A stretch of 32,492 nucleotides of DNA from Acidobacteriota bacterium. Lineage in GTDB: Bacteria; Acidobacteriota; Terriglobia; Bryobacterales; Bryobacteraceae. The stretch is taken from NCBI GenBank assembly GCA_016201205.1, contig JACQDF010000212.1:1-32492 (forward strand). The letters run 5' to 3'. The position numbers and the translations under genes were made by a program. The notes below the pieces were generated by a model, which saw only the letters and a list, made by a program, of their open reading frames with translations, ran no database searches and had not been told where the DNA came from. Of this stretch, positions 1-10,335 are shown one piece after another (position 1 is the first letter of the stretch; each line of letters begins with the position of its first letter).

Positions 1-37
1 CGCGACCCCCGCCCCCCGCATCTGCTATCCTCCGGCC

Positions 38-3000
38 ATGAGGACCTCGCTACTCTTTCTCCTTGCTTTGCCTGCTTCGGCCCAGGAATACCGCGCCACC
101 ATCTCCGGCCTCGTCACCGACCCCTCCAGCGCGCCTGTCGCCGGCGCCAGGATTCTGGTCACCAGCATCGAGCGCAAAGTCTCCTACGAAGGCCTCACCA
201 ACGAATCCGGCCGCTATCTGACGCGCTTCCTCCCGCCGGGCCAGTACACGCTGACCGCCGAGAAAGACGGCTTCAAGAAAGCGGTTCGCGACGGCCTCGC
301 GCTCTCCGCCGTCGACCGGCTGAACCTCGATGTGCGTCTCGAGCTCGGCGCCGTCGCCGAAAGCGTCACCGTGACCGGCGAGGCTTCGGCGCTGGCCACC
401 GAAACCGCTTCCCGCGCCGCCACCATCGAGCAGAAGTTCGTCGAGGACATCCCATCGAGCGGGCGCAACCTTTATCAACTCCTGTTCACCTTGCCCGGCG
501 TCACCAAGAGCAGCCGCTACTGGGGCTCCTTCGAGCTCTACGCGTTCGGCAATATCAACAGCATCATGATCAACGGCGGACGCTCCGGCGAGAACGAAAC
601 CCTCGTGGACGGCATCACCTCGACGCGCGGCAGCCGCAGCGCGTCGTTCGCTCCCGCTCTCAACGCCATCCAGGAAGTCAACGTCCTCACCAACTCCTAC
701 GACTCGCAATACGGCCGCATCGGCGGCGGCGTCACCTCGGTCACCTTGCGCACCGGCAGCAACTCGATCCACGGCCAGCTCTTCGAATTCTTCAAGAACG
801 ACAACCTCAACGCCAACGGCTATTCGCGCAACTCGATCGGCCTCAAGCAGCCCGAGTTTAAGAACAACACCTTCGGCTTCACTGTCGATGGTCCCTTCTA
901 TGTGCCGAAGGTCTTCGACGGACGCAATCGAATGTTCTTCATGATCTCGCTCGAAGGCCTGCGCGAGCGCAATCCGCAGACACAGATCTGGACGGTGCCC
1001 ACCGAGCGGGAATTGCAGGGCGATTTCTCGCAGCTCGTCGACAACTCGCTCCGCCCCATCCTTCTTTATGACCCGCTCACCACGCGACAGGTGGACGGCC
1101 GCTTTGTGCGGACGCCGTTTACCGGCAACCTGATCCCGCGCAACCGGATGAACCCGGTGGCCTCCAAGGCCGCCGGCTACTATCCCAGGCCCAACCGCGC
1201 CAGTGAAAGCCCCGATGGGCAGAACAACTACCTGTTCGTCAACAGCTCGCGCAACAATTACGACCAATGGATCGGCAAGCTCGATTGGAACATCAGCTCG
1301 CGCAGCCGCGTCAGCGGCCGCTACGGAGAAACGCCCTGGTACAACTACGCCCGCGTTCAGTGGGGGACCAACGCCGCCGAGCCCAGCAGCGAGTATCCCT
1401 CGACGCGCATCTCCCGCAACTGGGGCCTCGACTGGACCTATACCCTCAGCCCCACGCTCGTCCTGAATGTGCGCGCCGGCCTGGCCCGCTATGAAGGTTT
1501 TTCCGGCAACGAATTCGGCCGCGGCTTTGATCCGCGCGAATTGGGCTTCCCTTCGTCCCTGGTCAGCCAGTTCGTCGGGCTGCAATACCCGCGCTTCAAT
1601 CTCAGCGGCAACAATTACAGCCCGCTCGGCGCCACCCAGACCAGCGGCTATGAGACACAGGACAGTTACAGCCTCCAGCCCAACCTCCAGATGATTCGGG
1701 GTAAGCACAACCTGAAGTTCGGAACCGAGGTGCGTCTGTACAACAGCAGTAACATTCGCCCCGCCTCGGCCAGTGGCAATTACTCGTTCGGCCGCAACTG
1801 GACGCAAGCCGATCCGCAGCGCGGCGACGCACTCTCCGGCAACGTTCTCGCTACTTTCCTGCTCGGCAATCCCACCTCCGGTTTCGCCGATCGCAACAGC
1901 GATCCTTCCTACCAGAACCGCTACTTCATGCTCTTTCTACAGGACGACTGGAAGATCGCCCGCAAAGTCACCGTCAACGCCGGCCTGCGCTGGGACTACG
2001 AAGGCCCGCTCTATGAGCGGTACAACCGCATCATCCGCGGATTCGCCTTCGACCAGGCAAGCCCCATCGCCAGTCAGGTGCAAGGACTCACGCTCAAGGG
2101 CGGACTGCTCTATGCGGGTCCGAGCGGCGCCGACCGTCTCTCGTTTCACCGCGACTGGAACAACATTCAACCGCGCATCGGCGTTGCCTGGCAGGTGCGC
2201 GAAAAGTGGGTGGTGCGCGGCGGCTACGGCCTCTTTTTCCTCGGCCAGAACGCCGCCGGCCCCGACACCGGCTTCAGCCGGCGCACCGACCTCGTCGCCA
2301 GCACCGACAACAACCTGACTCCCGCCGTGACGCTGTCAGACCCGTTCCCGCTCTCCCTTTTCCCCGCCGGCCTGCTCCAGCCCATCGGCAGCACGCAAGG
2401 CCTTTCGACCAACCTTGGCCTCGGCATCGGCGCGCAGTTCCTCGACCGCCCGCTGCCGTATTCCCAGCAGTTCTCCTTCGGCTTCCAGCGCTCGCTTCCC
2501 TGGCAGTGGGTGATGGACGCTTCCTATGTCGGCAACCTGACTTCGAAGCTGCCCATCGGCGCGAACCTGAATTTCCTCGCCGTCGACGTGCTCAACAGCG
2601 TTCCGGCGGCGGAACGCCCGGCGTACTTCAGCGCCCAGGCGCCGAACCCGATGCGCGGTCTGCTCCCCGGATCGGCTTTTAACGGGGCCACCGTGCCGCG
2701 ACAACAGTTGCTCTACGCCTATCCGCACTTCGCGCAAGTCGGTATCAGCAACGTGGCCGCCGGCTCGCAGAGCTACCACTCGCTCCAGATGAAAGGCACC
2801 CGCCGCTATCGCAACGGAATTGCCGCCCAGGTGGCCTACACGTGGTCCAAGACGCTCGAACGCATCGCCTCGCTGAACGCACAGGATGTCAACTTGCGCG
2901 ACCTTACGGCCACCGGCCTCGAACAGCGGCTGGTCGAATTCGACATCCCGCACACCTTCTCCGGCGTCGTCACCTACGAGCTTCCGTTCGGCCGCGGCCG

Positions 3001-3520
3001 GAAGTTTTTCGGCAAGGCAAACAAGTTCGCCAGCGCTTTGTTCGGCGGATGGAATGTCAACGTGCAGTATGTGTACCGCTCCGGCCAGCCGATCGATTTC
3101 CCCAACGCTGCGCCGGCGGCGGCGCGCAGCGCCAGACTCACCGGCGAACAGCGTGACGAATTGGCCGTCAAAGCCGGCCGCGACAAGTTTAATCCGTTCT
3201 TCGACAAGTGGTTCGACACTTCCATCTTCCCGCGCACCGCGCAGGCGCCGTTCACTCTGCGCGATTTTCCCACGCGCTTCCCCGACGTCCGCAGCCCGTA
3301 TCTGCAAAGCTGGGAGATCTCCGGCTACAAGGAGTTCCGCATCACCGAGCGCGCCCGCTTCCAGTTCCGCGCCGATTTCCAGAACGCCTTCGATTACGCC
3401 TATTTCGGCCGCCTCATCAGCCGCCCCAACAACGTCCAGGATGCACGCTTCGGCCAGCTTGATCCGGCCCAGGATAACCAGCCGCGCGTGGTCGTGCTGG
3501 TGGCGAAAATTCTTTTCTGA
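38..3520 (+). CDS. Oar-like TonB-dependent receptor with carboxypeptidase-regulatory domain
   Basis: Predicted outer-membrane beta-barrel of 1160 residues. Residues 1-15 form a signal peptide ending in ASA-QE. Residues about 18-105 are a carboxypeptidase-regulatory (CarboxypepD_reg-like) beta-sandwich, recognised by ISGLVTDPSSAPVAGA and YTLTAEKDGFK. A plug-like region follows (about 110-240, with RNLYQLLFTLPGV and INGGRSGENETLVDG), then a long barrel rich in aromatic strands. The last residues, VVVLVAKILF, end in Phe as outer-membrane barrels usually do. This architecture is expanded in Acidobacteriota and is usually linked to uptake of large substrates, but the substrate cannot be read from sequence. 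The stop codon overlaps the start of the next gene (TGATG), so the two are probably co-transcribed. Only 37 bases precede the start, so the promoter cannot be judged. Confidence 0.93.
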   Translation: MRTSLLFLLALPASAQEYRATISGLVTDPSSAPVAGARILVTSIERKVSYEGLTNESGRYLTRFLPPGQYTLTAEKDGFKKAVRDGLALSAVDRLNLDVRLELGAVAESVTVTGEASALATETASRAATIEQKFVEDIPSSGRNLYQLLFTLPGVTKSSRYWGSFELYAFGNINSIMINGGRSGENETLVDGITSTRGSRSASFAPALNAIQEVNVLTNSYDSQYGRIGGGVTSVTLRTGSNSIHGQLFEFFKNDNLNANGYSRNSIGLKQPEFKNNTFGFTVDGPFYVPKVFDGRNRMFFMISLEGLRERNPQTQIWTVPTERELQGDFSQLVDNSLRPILLYDPLTTRQVDGRFVRTPFTGNLIPRNRMNPVASKAAGYYPRPNRASESPDGQNNYLFVNSSRNNYDQWIGKLDWNISSRSRVSGRYGETPWYNYARVQWGTNAAEPSSEYPSTRISRNWGLDWTYTLSPTLVLNVRAGLARYEGFSGNEFGRGFDPRELGFPSSLVSQFVGLQYPRFNLSGNNYSPLGATQTSGYETQDSYSLQPNLQMIRGKHNLKFGTEVRLYNSSNIRPASASGNYSFGRNWTQADPQRGDALSGNVLATFLLGNPTSGFADRNSDPSYQNRYFMLFLQDDWKIARKVTVNAGLRWDYEGPLYERYNRIIRGFAFDQASPIASQVQGLTLKGGLLYAGPSGADRLSFHRDWNNIQPRIGVAWQVREKWVVRGGYGLFFLGQNAAGPDTGFSRRTDLVASTDNNLTPAVTLSDPFPLSLFPAGLLQPIGSTQGLSTNLGLGIGAQFLDRPLPYSQQFSFGFQRSLPWQWVMDASYVGNLTSKLPIGANLNFLAVDVLNSVPAAERPAYFSAQAPNPMRGLLPGSAFNGATVPRQQLLYAYPHFAQVGISNVAAGSQSYHSLQMKGTRRYRNGIAAQVAYTWSKTLERIASLNAQDVNLRDLTATGLEQRLVEFDIPHTFSGVVTYELPFGRGRKFFGKANKFASALFGGWNVNVQYVYRSGQPIDFPNAAPAAARSARLTGEQRDELAVKAGRDKFNPFFDKWFDTSIFPRTAQAPFTLRDFPTRFPDVRSPYLQSWEISGYKEFRITERARFQFRADFQNAFDYAYFGRLISRPNNVQDARFGQLDPAQDNQPRVVVLVAKILF

Positions 3521-4404
3521 TGAAGTTCCTGACGCTGGCCCTTTCGGCGCTGTTCGCGCAGACGCCGGAGACGCTTGTTTACAAGCGCGCTGGCGCGGTC
3601 GAGATCAAAGCCGACGTCTTCCGGGCCCGGCAGCCGGGTCCGCGACCGGTGATCCTGTGGATTCACGGCGGCGCGCTCATCTCCGGCTCGCGCGCCGGCC
3701 TCCGCTCCGGGCAGCTTGGCCGCTATCACGACGCCGGATTCACTGTGGTGTCGATCGACTACCGGCTGGCCCCGGAGACGAAGCTGCCGGAGATCTTCGA
3801 GGACGTTCGCGATGCCTATGCCTGGATCCGTCGCGATATCGCCCGTGGCTCGCCCGTTGCCGTCGTCGGCCACTCCGCCGGCGGCTTTCTCACCTTGCTG
3901 TGCGGAGCTCTGCTCGAGCCCAAGCCCAATGCCATCGCCTCTTACTACGGTTACGGCGACATTGTCGCCGATTGGTACGCCAGGCCCGATCCTTTTTACC
4001 TGAAACAGCCGCCCGTATCGAAGGAAGAAGCGGAAAGCGCGGTTGGGACACAACAGCTCGCCGAGCCTCCGCCCGGCAACCGGCGCATGCGCTTCTACTT
4101 GTACCTGCGCCAGCAGGGTCTTTGGCCCGATCGCGTCGCCGGCCCCGGCGCTTCGAGCTTCTGCCCCATCCGCAGGATCACACCGGATTATCCGCCGGCC
4201 ATTCTGCTTCACGGCGACAAAGACACCGATGTGCCCGTCGAGCAATCCATCGAAATGGCCGCGGCGTTGAAGGGCCATGGCGTTCCCCATGAGCTCGTTG
4301 TGCTCGCGGATCGCCCGCATGGCTTCGACAGCGCGATGAATGATCCGAAGGTTTCCGCCGCCTTCGATCGCGCCTTGCAGTTTCTTCTGCGCCACACCCG
4401 CTGA
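3520..4404 (+). CDS. secreted alpha/beta hydrolase (esterase-like)
   Basis: A 294-residue alpha/beta hydrolase. The N-terminus MKFLTLALSALFAQ looks like a short signal peptide, so it probably acts in the periplasm. The oxyanion segment WIHGGALISG lies near residue 50. The nucleophile elbow GHSAGG places Ser119. A candidate acid is Asp233 or Asp235 in HGDKDTDVP, and the catalytic His is probably His267 in RPHGFD. These match the esterase/lipase (BD-FAE, hormone-sensitive-lipase-like) families. The start ATG overlaps the receptor stop by one base, which argues for translational coupling and perhaps for processing of an ester ligand that the receptor imports. The substrate is unknown. Confidence 0.88.
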   Translation: MKFLTLALSALFAQTPETLVYKRAGAVEIKADVFRARQPGPRPVILWIHGGALISGSRAGLRSGQLGRYHDAGFTVVSIDYRLAPETKLPEIFEDVRDAYAWIRRDIARGSPVAVVGHSAGGFLTLLCGALLEPKPNAIASYYGYGDIVADWYARPDPFYLKQPPVSKEEAESAVGTQQLAEPPPGNRRMRFYLYLRQQGLWPDRVAGPGASSFCPIRRITPDYPPAILLHGDKDTDVPVEQSIEMAAALKGHGVPHELVVLADRPHGFDSAMNDPKVSAAFDRALQFLLRHTR

Positions 4405-4490
4405 GAATGACAGGCCCGATTCGACCCGTGCAAGCGGCGATTCCCGAGCCTGGCACCATCGGGATGATCTGCCTTGGACTGACCAAGAGT

Positions 4491-5048
4491 TCATCCGCTG
4501 ACCTGGAATCTCTTCAATTCCGGTAAACCCGTTCGTAATGAGTCCACACAACTCGGAGGGATCGTGGCTCCCGGCCGGCTCCAGTGGAACAGGGCTACCG
4601 CAGCTCGCTGCACGAATTTCTGCCACTCGAATGTTCCCTTGTAATCAGTTTCCTCGTTAACGATTTGATCGGTCAGGCAAAGAAGCCATGTTTCGACGTT
4701 GCGCCTTGGGATGAGACGCACAATCACCTCTTCGGGGCTGACTTCCTTTTCGTCGCAGCTCGTAAGGGCTTCGTCCAGTTCCCTGATCCGATCCAAAACG
4801 GTCTTCGCGTCAGCATCAATAATCACGAACAGGGCCGCGTTTCGCCGAGTACGCGCGTTTCGGTATCGTTGCACTTCTGAAGCGAAATGTTCTCTGACAA
4901 ATTGTTCTCCCGAGCCCCGGCCGCGTGGGGAGAGAAACGGTCGCATCCGCCGGTTTTCGTAGCCAAGCCGCTTCAAATAGCGCCGGACAAGACTCTCCTG
5001 GCAGTGGTCCTCAGCTAGAATCACAACTTCGGCGACCCTTTCAGCCAC
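4491..5048 (-). CDS. small TOPRIM-like protein (DUF4276-like), partner of the upstream ATPase
   Basis: A 185-residue protein starting with GTG at 5048, eight bases inside the end of the ATPase gene, so translation is coupled. The N-terminal strand VVILAED supplies Glu13, and the later hydrophobic strand FVIIDADAKT supplies Asp78 and Asp80. This E...DxD arrangement is the metal-binding signature of TOPRIM domains. A later segment, RRNVETWLLCL, resembles what I recall of DUF4276-type partners of ABC ATPases. In OLD nucleases the ATPase and TOPRIM are one chain; here they would be two. A nuclease or toxic effector role is inference from fold and linkage. No transmembrane segment or signal peptide is visible. 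Confidence 0.6.
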   Translation of the reverse strand: MAERVAEVVILAEDHCQESLVRRYLKRLGYENRRMRPFLSPRGRGSGEQFVREHFASEVQRYRNARTRRNAALFVIIDADAKTVLDRIRELDEALTSCDEKEVSPEEVIVRLIPRRNVETWLLCLTDQIVNEETDYKGTFEWQKFVQRAAVALFHWSRPGATIPPSCVDSLRTGLPELKRFQVSG

Positions 5049-6156
5049 GATCCCAGCCCCGGGCGACTTGCTCCGCCGGACTCAAGAGCTTTTCGGCGAC
5101 CGGCCGGAACGGCTCCATTCGGACCGGGCCTGCACCCTCGCGCCGGAAGACCACACCATAGCTCGGCGCCATGTAGTTGAGAAGTTCCGGGTGATGGGAG
5201 ATGAGCAGAACCTGCCCGCCAACGTCGTCTGCCCGATCGAGCAGTTCCATGAGCCAGGGCTGTATTTCTTCAAGCGCAACGAAGTTGTCCGGTTCATCGA
5301 TACAGACTGTGGTGTCACGATCCAATGCACAGTGCAGGAGGGTATATAACCCGATCAGAGTTCTTTGGCCATCGGACAACTCGTGGAATTCGTACTCGTC
5401 CAGTTTCCCGTTCCCGGCGGGCGACTTCAGCAAGACCTTCAATAATCGCGCCCTCGGGCCTACACTACGCAGATCCATGGATTCGAAACCATCCAGAACA
5501 TCTCGCAGTGAATCACGCAGAACACCGATTGCCTGCGTATTCTCCTGCGACAAGTGACGGTACCAGTTCGCAAAGTTGCCGAAGTCAACTCTAAGAAACT
5601 GGTCTTCGTTTTCGGTGAGCCCCATCATCATTGCTCGGGGGTCGATCCGAACCCAAATCAGCCTTCCGAGCCAGGACTTGAATCTGGTAATCTTCGCATT
5701 GTCCGCTCGCGGCAGGATTGTGGCCAACGCCGACCGAAACCAGTCGAAGGGGTAGCTGACTTTATGTTGATATTGGTCGTCGAAGAGCCGCACCTCCCCT
5801 TGCAAGAACTCAAAAATCGGCTTTCCTTCATGCTGTAAGGTCTCAGCGAGTACCCTGGGTATCGCCGGAGGATCATGGACCTCAACAATCAATTGATAAC
5901 GGTAGTTCTGTCCCGCAAGCCTTGTATCCAGTTCGAACGTCTGCTGGCTCAGCGATTGCCAGCGCGTCTTGAAGGCGGGAAGAAACACCTGTTGGGCGGG
6001 CACGCCGCCAAGAGCGAAGAGTCGCAAACAACCAAGAACGTCAAACACGCTGCTCTTCCCGGATCCATTGGAGCCAAGCATCAACTGTTTCGCGCCCGGC
6101 CTGAACTCGAAGTTGACCAGACACCGGAAGTTGTCCACATAGAGCCGCGTCAGCAT
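5041..6156 (-). CDS. ABC/SMC-type AAA ATPase, OLD-like, without nuclease domain
   Basis: A 371-residue ATPase of the RecF/OLD/AAA_21 type. It begins [18 protein letters not shown], typical of the first strand of RecF-like ATPases. It carries Walker [10 protein letters not shown] (28-36), an ABC signature LSDGQ (260-264), Walker B CIDEPDN with Asp287-Glu288, and a switch LISHHPE with His321-322. The middle lacks a long SMC coiled coil and there is no C-terminal TOPRIM, so catalysis probably belongs to the overlapping downstream gene. It starts nine bases after lepA on the same strand and is likely read from the lepA promoter. ATPase plus TOPRIM-like pairs of this kind occur in phage-defence loci such as OLD/Gabija/PARIS-like systems; that role is not shown by the sequence itself. 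Confidence 0.85.
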   Translation of the reverse strand: MLTRLYVDNFRCLVNFEFRPGAKQLMLGSNGSGKSSVFDVLGCLRLFALGGVPAQQVFLPAFKTRWQSLSQQTFELDTRLAGQNYRYQLIVEVHDPPAIPRVLAETLQHEGKPIFEFLQGEVRLFDDQYQHKVSYPFDWFRSALATILPRADNAKITRFKSWLGRLIWVRIDPRAMMMGLTENEDQFLRVDFGNFANWYRHLSQENTQAIGVLRDSLRDVLDGFESMDLRSVGPRARLLKVLLKSPAGNGKLDEYEFHELSDGQRTLIGLYTLLHCALDRDTTVCIDEPDNFVALEEIQPWLMELLDRADDVGGQVLLISHHPELLNYMAPSYGVVFRREGAGPVRMEPFRPVAEKLLSPAEQVARGWDRG

Positions 6157-6165
6157 ATCTTCAGG

Positions 6166-7974
6166 CTACTCCTCCGCCTTGCCCACCCGCAGCACGGCCA
6201 GAAACGCCTCCTGCGGAATCTCGACACGCCCCACGCGCTTCATCCTCCGCTTTCCTTCCTTCTGCTTCTCGAGCAGCTTCCGCTTGCGCGTAATGTCGCC
6301 GCCGTAGCACTTGGCGAGCACGTTCTTCCGCATCGCGGGGATGTTCTCGCGGGCGATGATCTTGCTGCCGATCGCCGCCTGTAACGCCACCTCGAACATC
6401 TGCCGGGGAATCAGTTTGCGCAGCCGCTCGATCAGCGACTTGCCGCGCTCATAAGCGAAGTCGCGGTGCACGATCATCGAAAGCGCATCCACCGGATCGC
6501 CCGCCACCAGCACGTCCAGCTTCACCATCGGCGAGTCGCGATAGCCCGCCAGATGATAGTCCAGCGACGCATACCCGCGCGAGGCCGATTTCAGCCGGTC
6601 GTAAAAATCGAGCACGATTTCATTAAGCGGCAGATCGTAGTTCAGCATCACCCGCCCGGTCCCGATATACTCGAATTTTTTCTGCTCCCCGCGCTTCTCT
6701 TCGAGCAGCTTCAGGATCTCGCCCAGATATTCCTCCCGGGTGATGATGGTCGCATCGATGATCGGCTCCTCGACCTGCCGGATCTCCGCCTGCGGCGGCC
6801 ATTTGGCGGGATTGTCAACGTCGATGACCTCCTCATCCGCGCGGGTGACACGGTAGCGCACTCCCGGCGCCGTCGTGATCAGGTCGATATGGAACTCCCG
6901 CTCCAGCCGCTCCTGCACAATCTCCAGATGAAGCAGGCCGAGAAAACCGCATCGGAAGCCGAAACCCAGAGCCACCGAATTCTCGGGCTCGAAATTGAAC
7001 GCGCTGTCGTTCAACCGCAGTTTCTCGAGCGCATCCCGCAGCACTCCGTGTTCGTGCGACTCCACCGGATACAGGCCGGCGAACACCATGGGCTTGGCCG
7101 CCTGGAAGCCCGCCAGCGCTTCGGCCGCTGGCTCTCTTGCGTCCGTAATCGTATCGCCAACGCGGGCGTCGGACACGGTCTTGATGTTGGCGAACACGAA
7201 TCCTACTTCGCCGGCCGACAGCTCTCCACAAGGCACGGGCTTTGGCGACTGGTAGCCGAGTCCGTCCACCTCACACACTTTGTCCGTCGCCATCAGCCGG
7301 ATCTTCTGGCCGAGGCGGATTCTTCCGTCCACCACGCGGAGCAGAATGATCACACCGCGATACGGATCAAACCAGGAGTCAAAGATCAGCGCCCGCAGGG
7401 TCGCGTCCGGGTCTCCCCTCGGAGGCGGCGTCAGATGCACCACCGCTTCCAGAACGTCGTGAATTCCCGTGCCTTGTTTGGCGCTCACCAGAACCGCATG
7501 GGCGGCGTCCAACCCGATGACCTGCTCGATCTGTTCCTTGATCCGGGCCGGCTCAGCGGCCGGCAGATCGATCTTGTTGATCACCGGGATGATTTCCAGG
7601 TTGTGGTTGAGAGCCAGGTAGGCGTTGGCCAGCGTCTGGGCCTCGACGCCTTGCGAGGCGTCCACCACCAGCAGCGCACCCTCGCACGCTTGCAGGCTCC
7701 GCGAGACTTCGTAGGTGAAATCGACGTGCCCCGGCGTGTCAATGAGGTTGAGCTGATACAGATGGCCGTCCCCGGCGCGGTAGTTCAAACGCACGGCGTG
7801 CGCCTTGATCGTGATTCCGCGTTCCCGCTCCAGGTCCATCGTGTCCAGGACCTGCTCCATCATCTCGCGCTCCGAGAGTGCTTCGGTCGCCTCCAGCAGC
7901 CGGTCGGCCAGCGTGGACTTGCCGTGATCGATGTGCGCGATGATGGAGAAATTGCGGATAAATGCGGGATCCAT
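6166..7974 (-). CDS. lepA: elongation factor 4 (LepA), back-translocating GTPase
   Basis: A 602-residue translational GTPase, the usual LepA length. The N-terminal G domain has [10 protein letters not shown] (G1), the [10 protein letters not shown] switch, DTPGHVDF (G3) and NKIDLP (G4). Domains II, III and V follow, and the LepA-specific C-terminal part contains [26 protein letters not shown] and [38 protein letters not shown] residues (recognised from roughly residue 540). It acts on stalled ribosomes in the cytoplasm. The start [19 protein letters not shown] fits family N-termini. It heads a three-gene run with the ATPase/TOPRIM cassette and is divergent from ribH. Confidence 0.98.
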   Translation of the reverse strand: MDPAFIRNFSIIAHIDHGKSTLADRLLEATEALSEREMMEQVLDTMDLERERGITIKAHAVRLNYRAGDGHLYQLNLIDTPGHVDFTYEVSRSLQACEGALLVVDASQGVEAQTLANAYLALNHNLEIIPVINKIDLPAAEPARIKEQIEQVIGLDAAHAVLVSAKQGTGIHDVLEAVVHLTPPPRGDPDATLRALIFDSWFDPYRGVIILLRVVDGRIRLGQKIRLMATDKVCEVDGLGYQSPKPVPCGELSAGEVGFVFANIKTVSDARVGDTITDAREPAAEALAGFQAAKPMVFAGLYPVESHEHGVLRDALEKLRLNDSAFNFEPENSVALGFGFRCGFLGLLHLEIVQERLEREFHIDLITTAPGVRYRVTRADEEVIDVDNPAKWPPQAEIRQVEEPIIDATIITREEYLGEILKLLEEKRGEQKKFEYIGTGRVMLNYDLPLNEIVLDFYDRLKSASRGYASLDYHLAGYRDSPMVKLDVLVAGDPVDALSMIVHRDFAYERGKSLIERLRKLIPRQMFEVALQAAIGSKIIARENIPAMRKNVLAKCYGGDITRKRKLLEKQKEGKRRMKRVGRVEIPQEAFLAVLRVGKAEE

Positions 7975-8038
7975 GCGCTAGAATGAAGTGGTAGCTTCAA
8001 TTATCCCATAGCGGGCATTGCCGCCTCCCGAAACACTG

Positions 8039-8518
8039 ATGCCGCACGCGCTCATCGAAGGCCATCTTGACTCGCGAGGACTGCGGTTCGCCATCGTGGT
8101 CAGCCGCTTCAACGGCCTTGTCACCGAGCGCCTGCTCAGCGGCGCGCTCGACGCGCTGCGCCGGACGGGCTGCGGCGAAGACGATATCACCGTCGTCCGC
8201 GTTCCCGGCTCCTGGGAAGTGCCGGTGGTGGCGCGCGAGCTGGCTCTCCAGAAAAAGCACGACGCGATCATTCCCCTGAGTTGCGTGATCCGCGGCGACA
8301 CGCCTCACTTTGATTACATCGCCGCCGAAGCCGCCAAAGGCCTGGGCCAGATCGCCCTCGAGACCGGCGTCCCGGTCGCCTTCGGTGTGCTCACCACCAA
8401 TACCCTCGAGCAGGCACTCGACCGCGCCGGCGCCAAGAACGGCAACAAAGGATTCGACGCCGCCATGAGCGCCGTCGAGACCGCGAATCTGCTGCGCAAA
8501 CTTCGCGCCCCGAAGTAG
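8039..8518 (+). CDS. ribH: 6,7-dimethyl-8-ribityllumazine synthase
   Basis: Penultimate enzyme of riboflavin synthesis, which condenses the ribose-derived butanone phosphate with the aminopyrimidine. Family hallmarks are IVVSRFN (substrate loop), [33 protein letters not shown] with the catalytic His region, and [21 protein letters not shown] near the C-terminus. The ATG at 8039 gives 159 residues, close to family length. A TTG 21 bases upstream (8018) is in frame, but neither start has a clear Shine-Dalgarno sequence. nusB follows eight bases after the stop, a common ribH-nusB pairing. The other rib genes in this window, ribD and ribE, lie about 20 kb away, so the pathway is split. Confidence 0.96.
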   Translation: MPHALIEGHLDSRGLRFAIVVSRFNGLVTERLLSGALDALRRTGCGEDDITVVRVPGSWEVPVVARELALQKKHDAIIPLSCVIRGDTPHFDYIAAEAAKGLGQIALETGVPVAFGVLTTNTLEQALDRAGAKNGNKGFDAAMSAVETANLLRKLRAPK

Positions 8519-8526
8519 TTGTTCGA

Positions 8527-8973
8527 ATGCCGTCCCGCCACCGCTCCCGGCAGCGCGCGCTTCAGATCCTTTATCAGGTGGATGTGGGCAGGCAGGCTGC
8601 CGGCGACGCCGTCGCCAGTTTCTACGAGACGCTGTACACGGTGGAAGGCGAGGGCGGCGCGCCGGCCGCCGCAGAGCCTGCTCCGGACGATTTCATGGAG
8701 GCTCTGGTCAGGGGAACCACCGCTTGCGCCGCCGAAATCGACGGTAAGATCGCCGTCCACTCGGAGCATTGGCGGATCGAGCGCATGCCCAGCGTGGACC
8801 GCAACATCCTGCGGATGGCGATTTTCGAGATGATGCGCCAGAACACGCCGCCCGCGGTGGTGATTGATGAAGCCCTCGAGCTGGCGCGCCGCTTCTCCGG
8901 AGATGAGTCCGTTCCGTTCATCAACGGCGTCCTCGATGCCGTCCGCAAGGAGTTGCAGGAGGTGAAGGAGTGA
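8527..8973 (+). CDS. nusB: transcription antitermination factor NusB
   Basis: An all-helical RNA-binding factor of 148 residues that works with NusE/S10 at boxA during rRNA antitermination. The N-terminus SRHRSRQRALQILYQVDVG is the standard NusB basic RNA-binding start. The C-terminal half carries IERMPSVDRNILRMAIFEM and PPAVVIDEALELARRFSGDESVPFINGVLDAV (spanning about 82-140), the conserved core of the family. It is eight bases downstream of ribH. The gene ends ten bases before the 3' end of mnmE on the opposite strand, leaving no room for a separate terminator. Confidence 0.96.
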   Translation: MPSRHRSRQRALQILYQVDVGRQAAGDAVASFYETLYTVEGEGGAPAAAEPAPDDFMEALVRGTTACAAEIDGKIAVHSEHWRIERMPSVDRNILRMAIFEMMRQNTPPAVVIDEALELARRFSGDESVPFINGVLDAVRKELQEVKE

Positions 8974-8982
8974 CGCTCGCGT

Positions 8983-10326
8983 CTACTTCCCGATGCAGAA
9001 AGTGGAGAAGATCCGGTTCAGGATGTCGTCCGCGGTGGTTGCTCCGGTAATCGCATCGAGCGGCCGCAGGGCGGCGTACAGATCGAGCAGCAGCATCTCG
9101 TGCGGGATGCGCTGCTCGACCGCCGCGCGCGCATGGTGCAGCCCTTCGAGGCACTCGCGTAAGAACTGCTCGTGCCGCAGGCTGGTGATGAATCCTGATT
9201 CCTGGGCGATGTCGCCCCCGGCGTCGATCGATTCGCCGATCCGCCGCCGCAATTCCTCGACGCCTTCGCCGGTGAGCGCCGACACGGCGATGCCGTCATA
9301 CTCGAGCATTCGCGGCAGGTCGCACTTGTTGGCGACCACCAGATGCCGGCCCCGCTCGCGCGCCCTCCGCAGCAGCTCCTGATCCTCCCCGGCCGCCGGC
9401 GTCGACGCATCCAGCACCACCAGGGTCAGGTCGGCGTCCGCCATCGCCTGGTAGCTCCGCTCGATGCCCAGCGTCTCCACCAGATTCCGGCCCTCCCGGA
9501 TGCCGGCTGTGTCCACATACTTCACCGGAATCCCAAACAGCGAAGAAACTTCCGATACCGCGTCGCGCGTCGTTCCGGGAATGTCGGTGACAATCGCCCG
9601 GTCCTGCTCGAGAAGCCGGTTGAACAGGCTGCTCTTGCCGACATTCGGGCGGCCGACAATCGCCAGTGTGAGCCCTTCGTGGACCAGCTTCCCATAGGCG
9701 AAACTGGCTGTCAGCTTTTCCAGACCTTGCGTCATCGGCAGCAGCCGCCGGAGGATCTCGTCCTCGCTGGCGACGTCCACATCGTTCTCGGCGAAGTCGA
9801 TGCCTGCTTCGAGCAGCGAGATCAGCTCGACAAGCTGCTCCTTCCACGGGGCCAGCCGTTTCGAGACCGAGCCTTCCATCTGCTGCGCCGCCACTCTGGC
9901 CTGGTACAGTGTCGTCGCCTCGATCAGGTCGCGGACGGCCTCCGCCCGCGGCAAGTCGATCCGCCCGTTCAGGTACGCTCGAAACGTGAATTCGCCCGGC
10001 TCGGCCGGCCGCGCTCCCGCCTGGCAGGCGCGCCAAACGCAATACTGCAACACGACCGGGGCGCCATGGCAGGAGATCTCGACTACGTCTTCCGCCGTGT
10101 ACGATCGCGGAGCGGCAAAGTACGTCACCACCACGTGGTCGATGCTGGCGCTATTCTCATCCGGAAGCGCCGCCAGCAAGCACTGCCAGGGCCGCCAGCC
10201 GCCCGGCGGCAATCGAAGAATCTGCTCCGCGACCGCCCGCGACTGAGCGCCGGAAAGCCGCACGACTCCGATGCCTCCACGCCCCGGAGGCGTCGAGATA
10301 GCCACGATCGTGTCGTGTAATCGCAA
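8983..10326 (-). CDS. mnmE: tRNA modification GTPase MnmE
   Basis: A 447-residue GTPase that, with MnmG, modifies U34 of certain tRNAs. It has the N-terminal folate-binding domain ([22 protein letters not shown]), central helical domain, inserted G domain with [27 protein letters not shown] and NKCD, and ends in FCIGK, the invariant C-terminal motif whose Cys is required for activity. The start at 10326 fits the family N-terminus. It is the last gene of the rpmH-rnpA-yidD-yidC-jag-mnmE operon, nine bases after jag, which is the ancestral order near the replication origin. dnaA and gidA/mnmG are not in this window. Confidence 0.98.
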   Translation of the reverse strand: MRLHDTIVAISTPPGRGGIGVVRLSGAQSRAVAEQILRLPPGGWRPWQCLLAALPDENSASIDHVVVTYFAAPRSYTAEDVVEISCHGAPVVLQYCVWRACQAGARPAEPGEFTFRAYLNGRIDLPRAEAVRDLIEATTLYQARVAAQQMEGSVSKRLAPWKEQLVELISLLEAGIDFAENDVDVASEDEILRRLLPMTQGLEKLTASFAYGKLVHEGLTLAIVGRPNVGKSSLFNRLLEQDRAIVTDIPGTTRDAVSEVSSLFGIPVKYVDTAGIREGRNLVETLGIERSYQAMADADLTLVVLDASTPAAGEDQELLRRARERGRHLVVANKCDLPRMLEYDGIAVSALTGEGVEELRRRIGESIDAGGDIAQESGFITSLRHEQFLRECLEGLHHARAAVEQRIPHEMLLLDLYAALRPLDAITGATTADDILNRIFSTFCIGK

Positions 10327-10335
10327 GCAGAACTG

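Noticed and set aside
50..1807. 585-residue open frame antisense to the TonB receptor
   Set aside because: Low-complexity Ala/Val/Gly/Glu composition mirrors the third-position GC bias of the receptor; no recognisable domain.
6466..7986. 506-residue open frame antisense to lepA
   Set aside because: Shadow of a highly conserved gene; composition His/Arg/Gln-rich with no motif.
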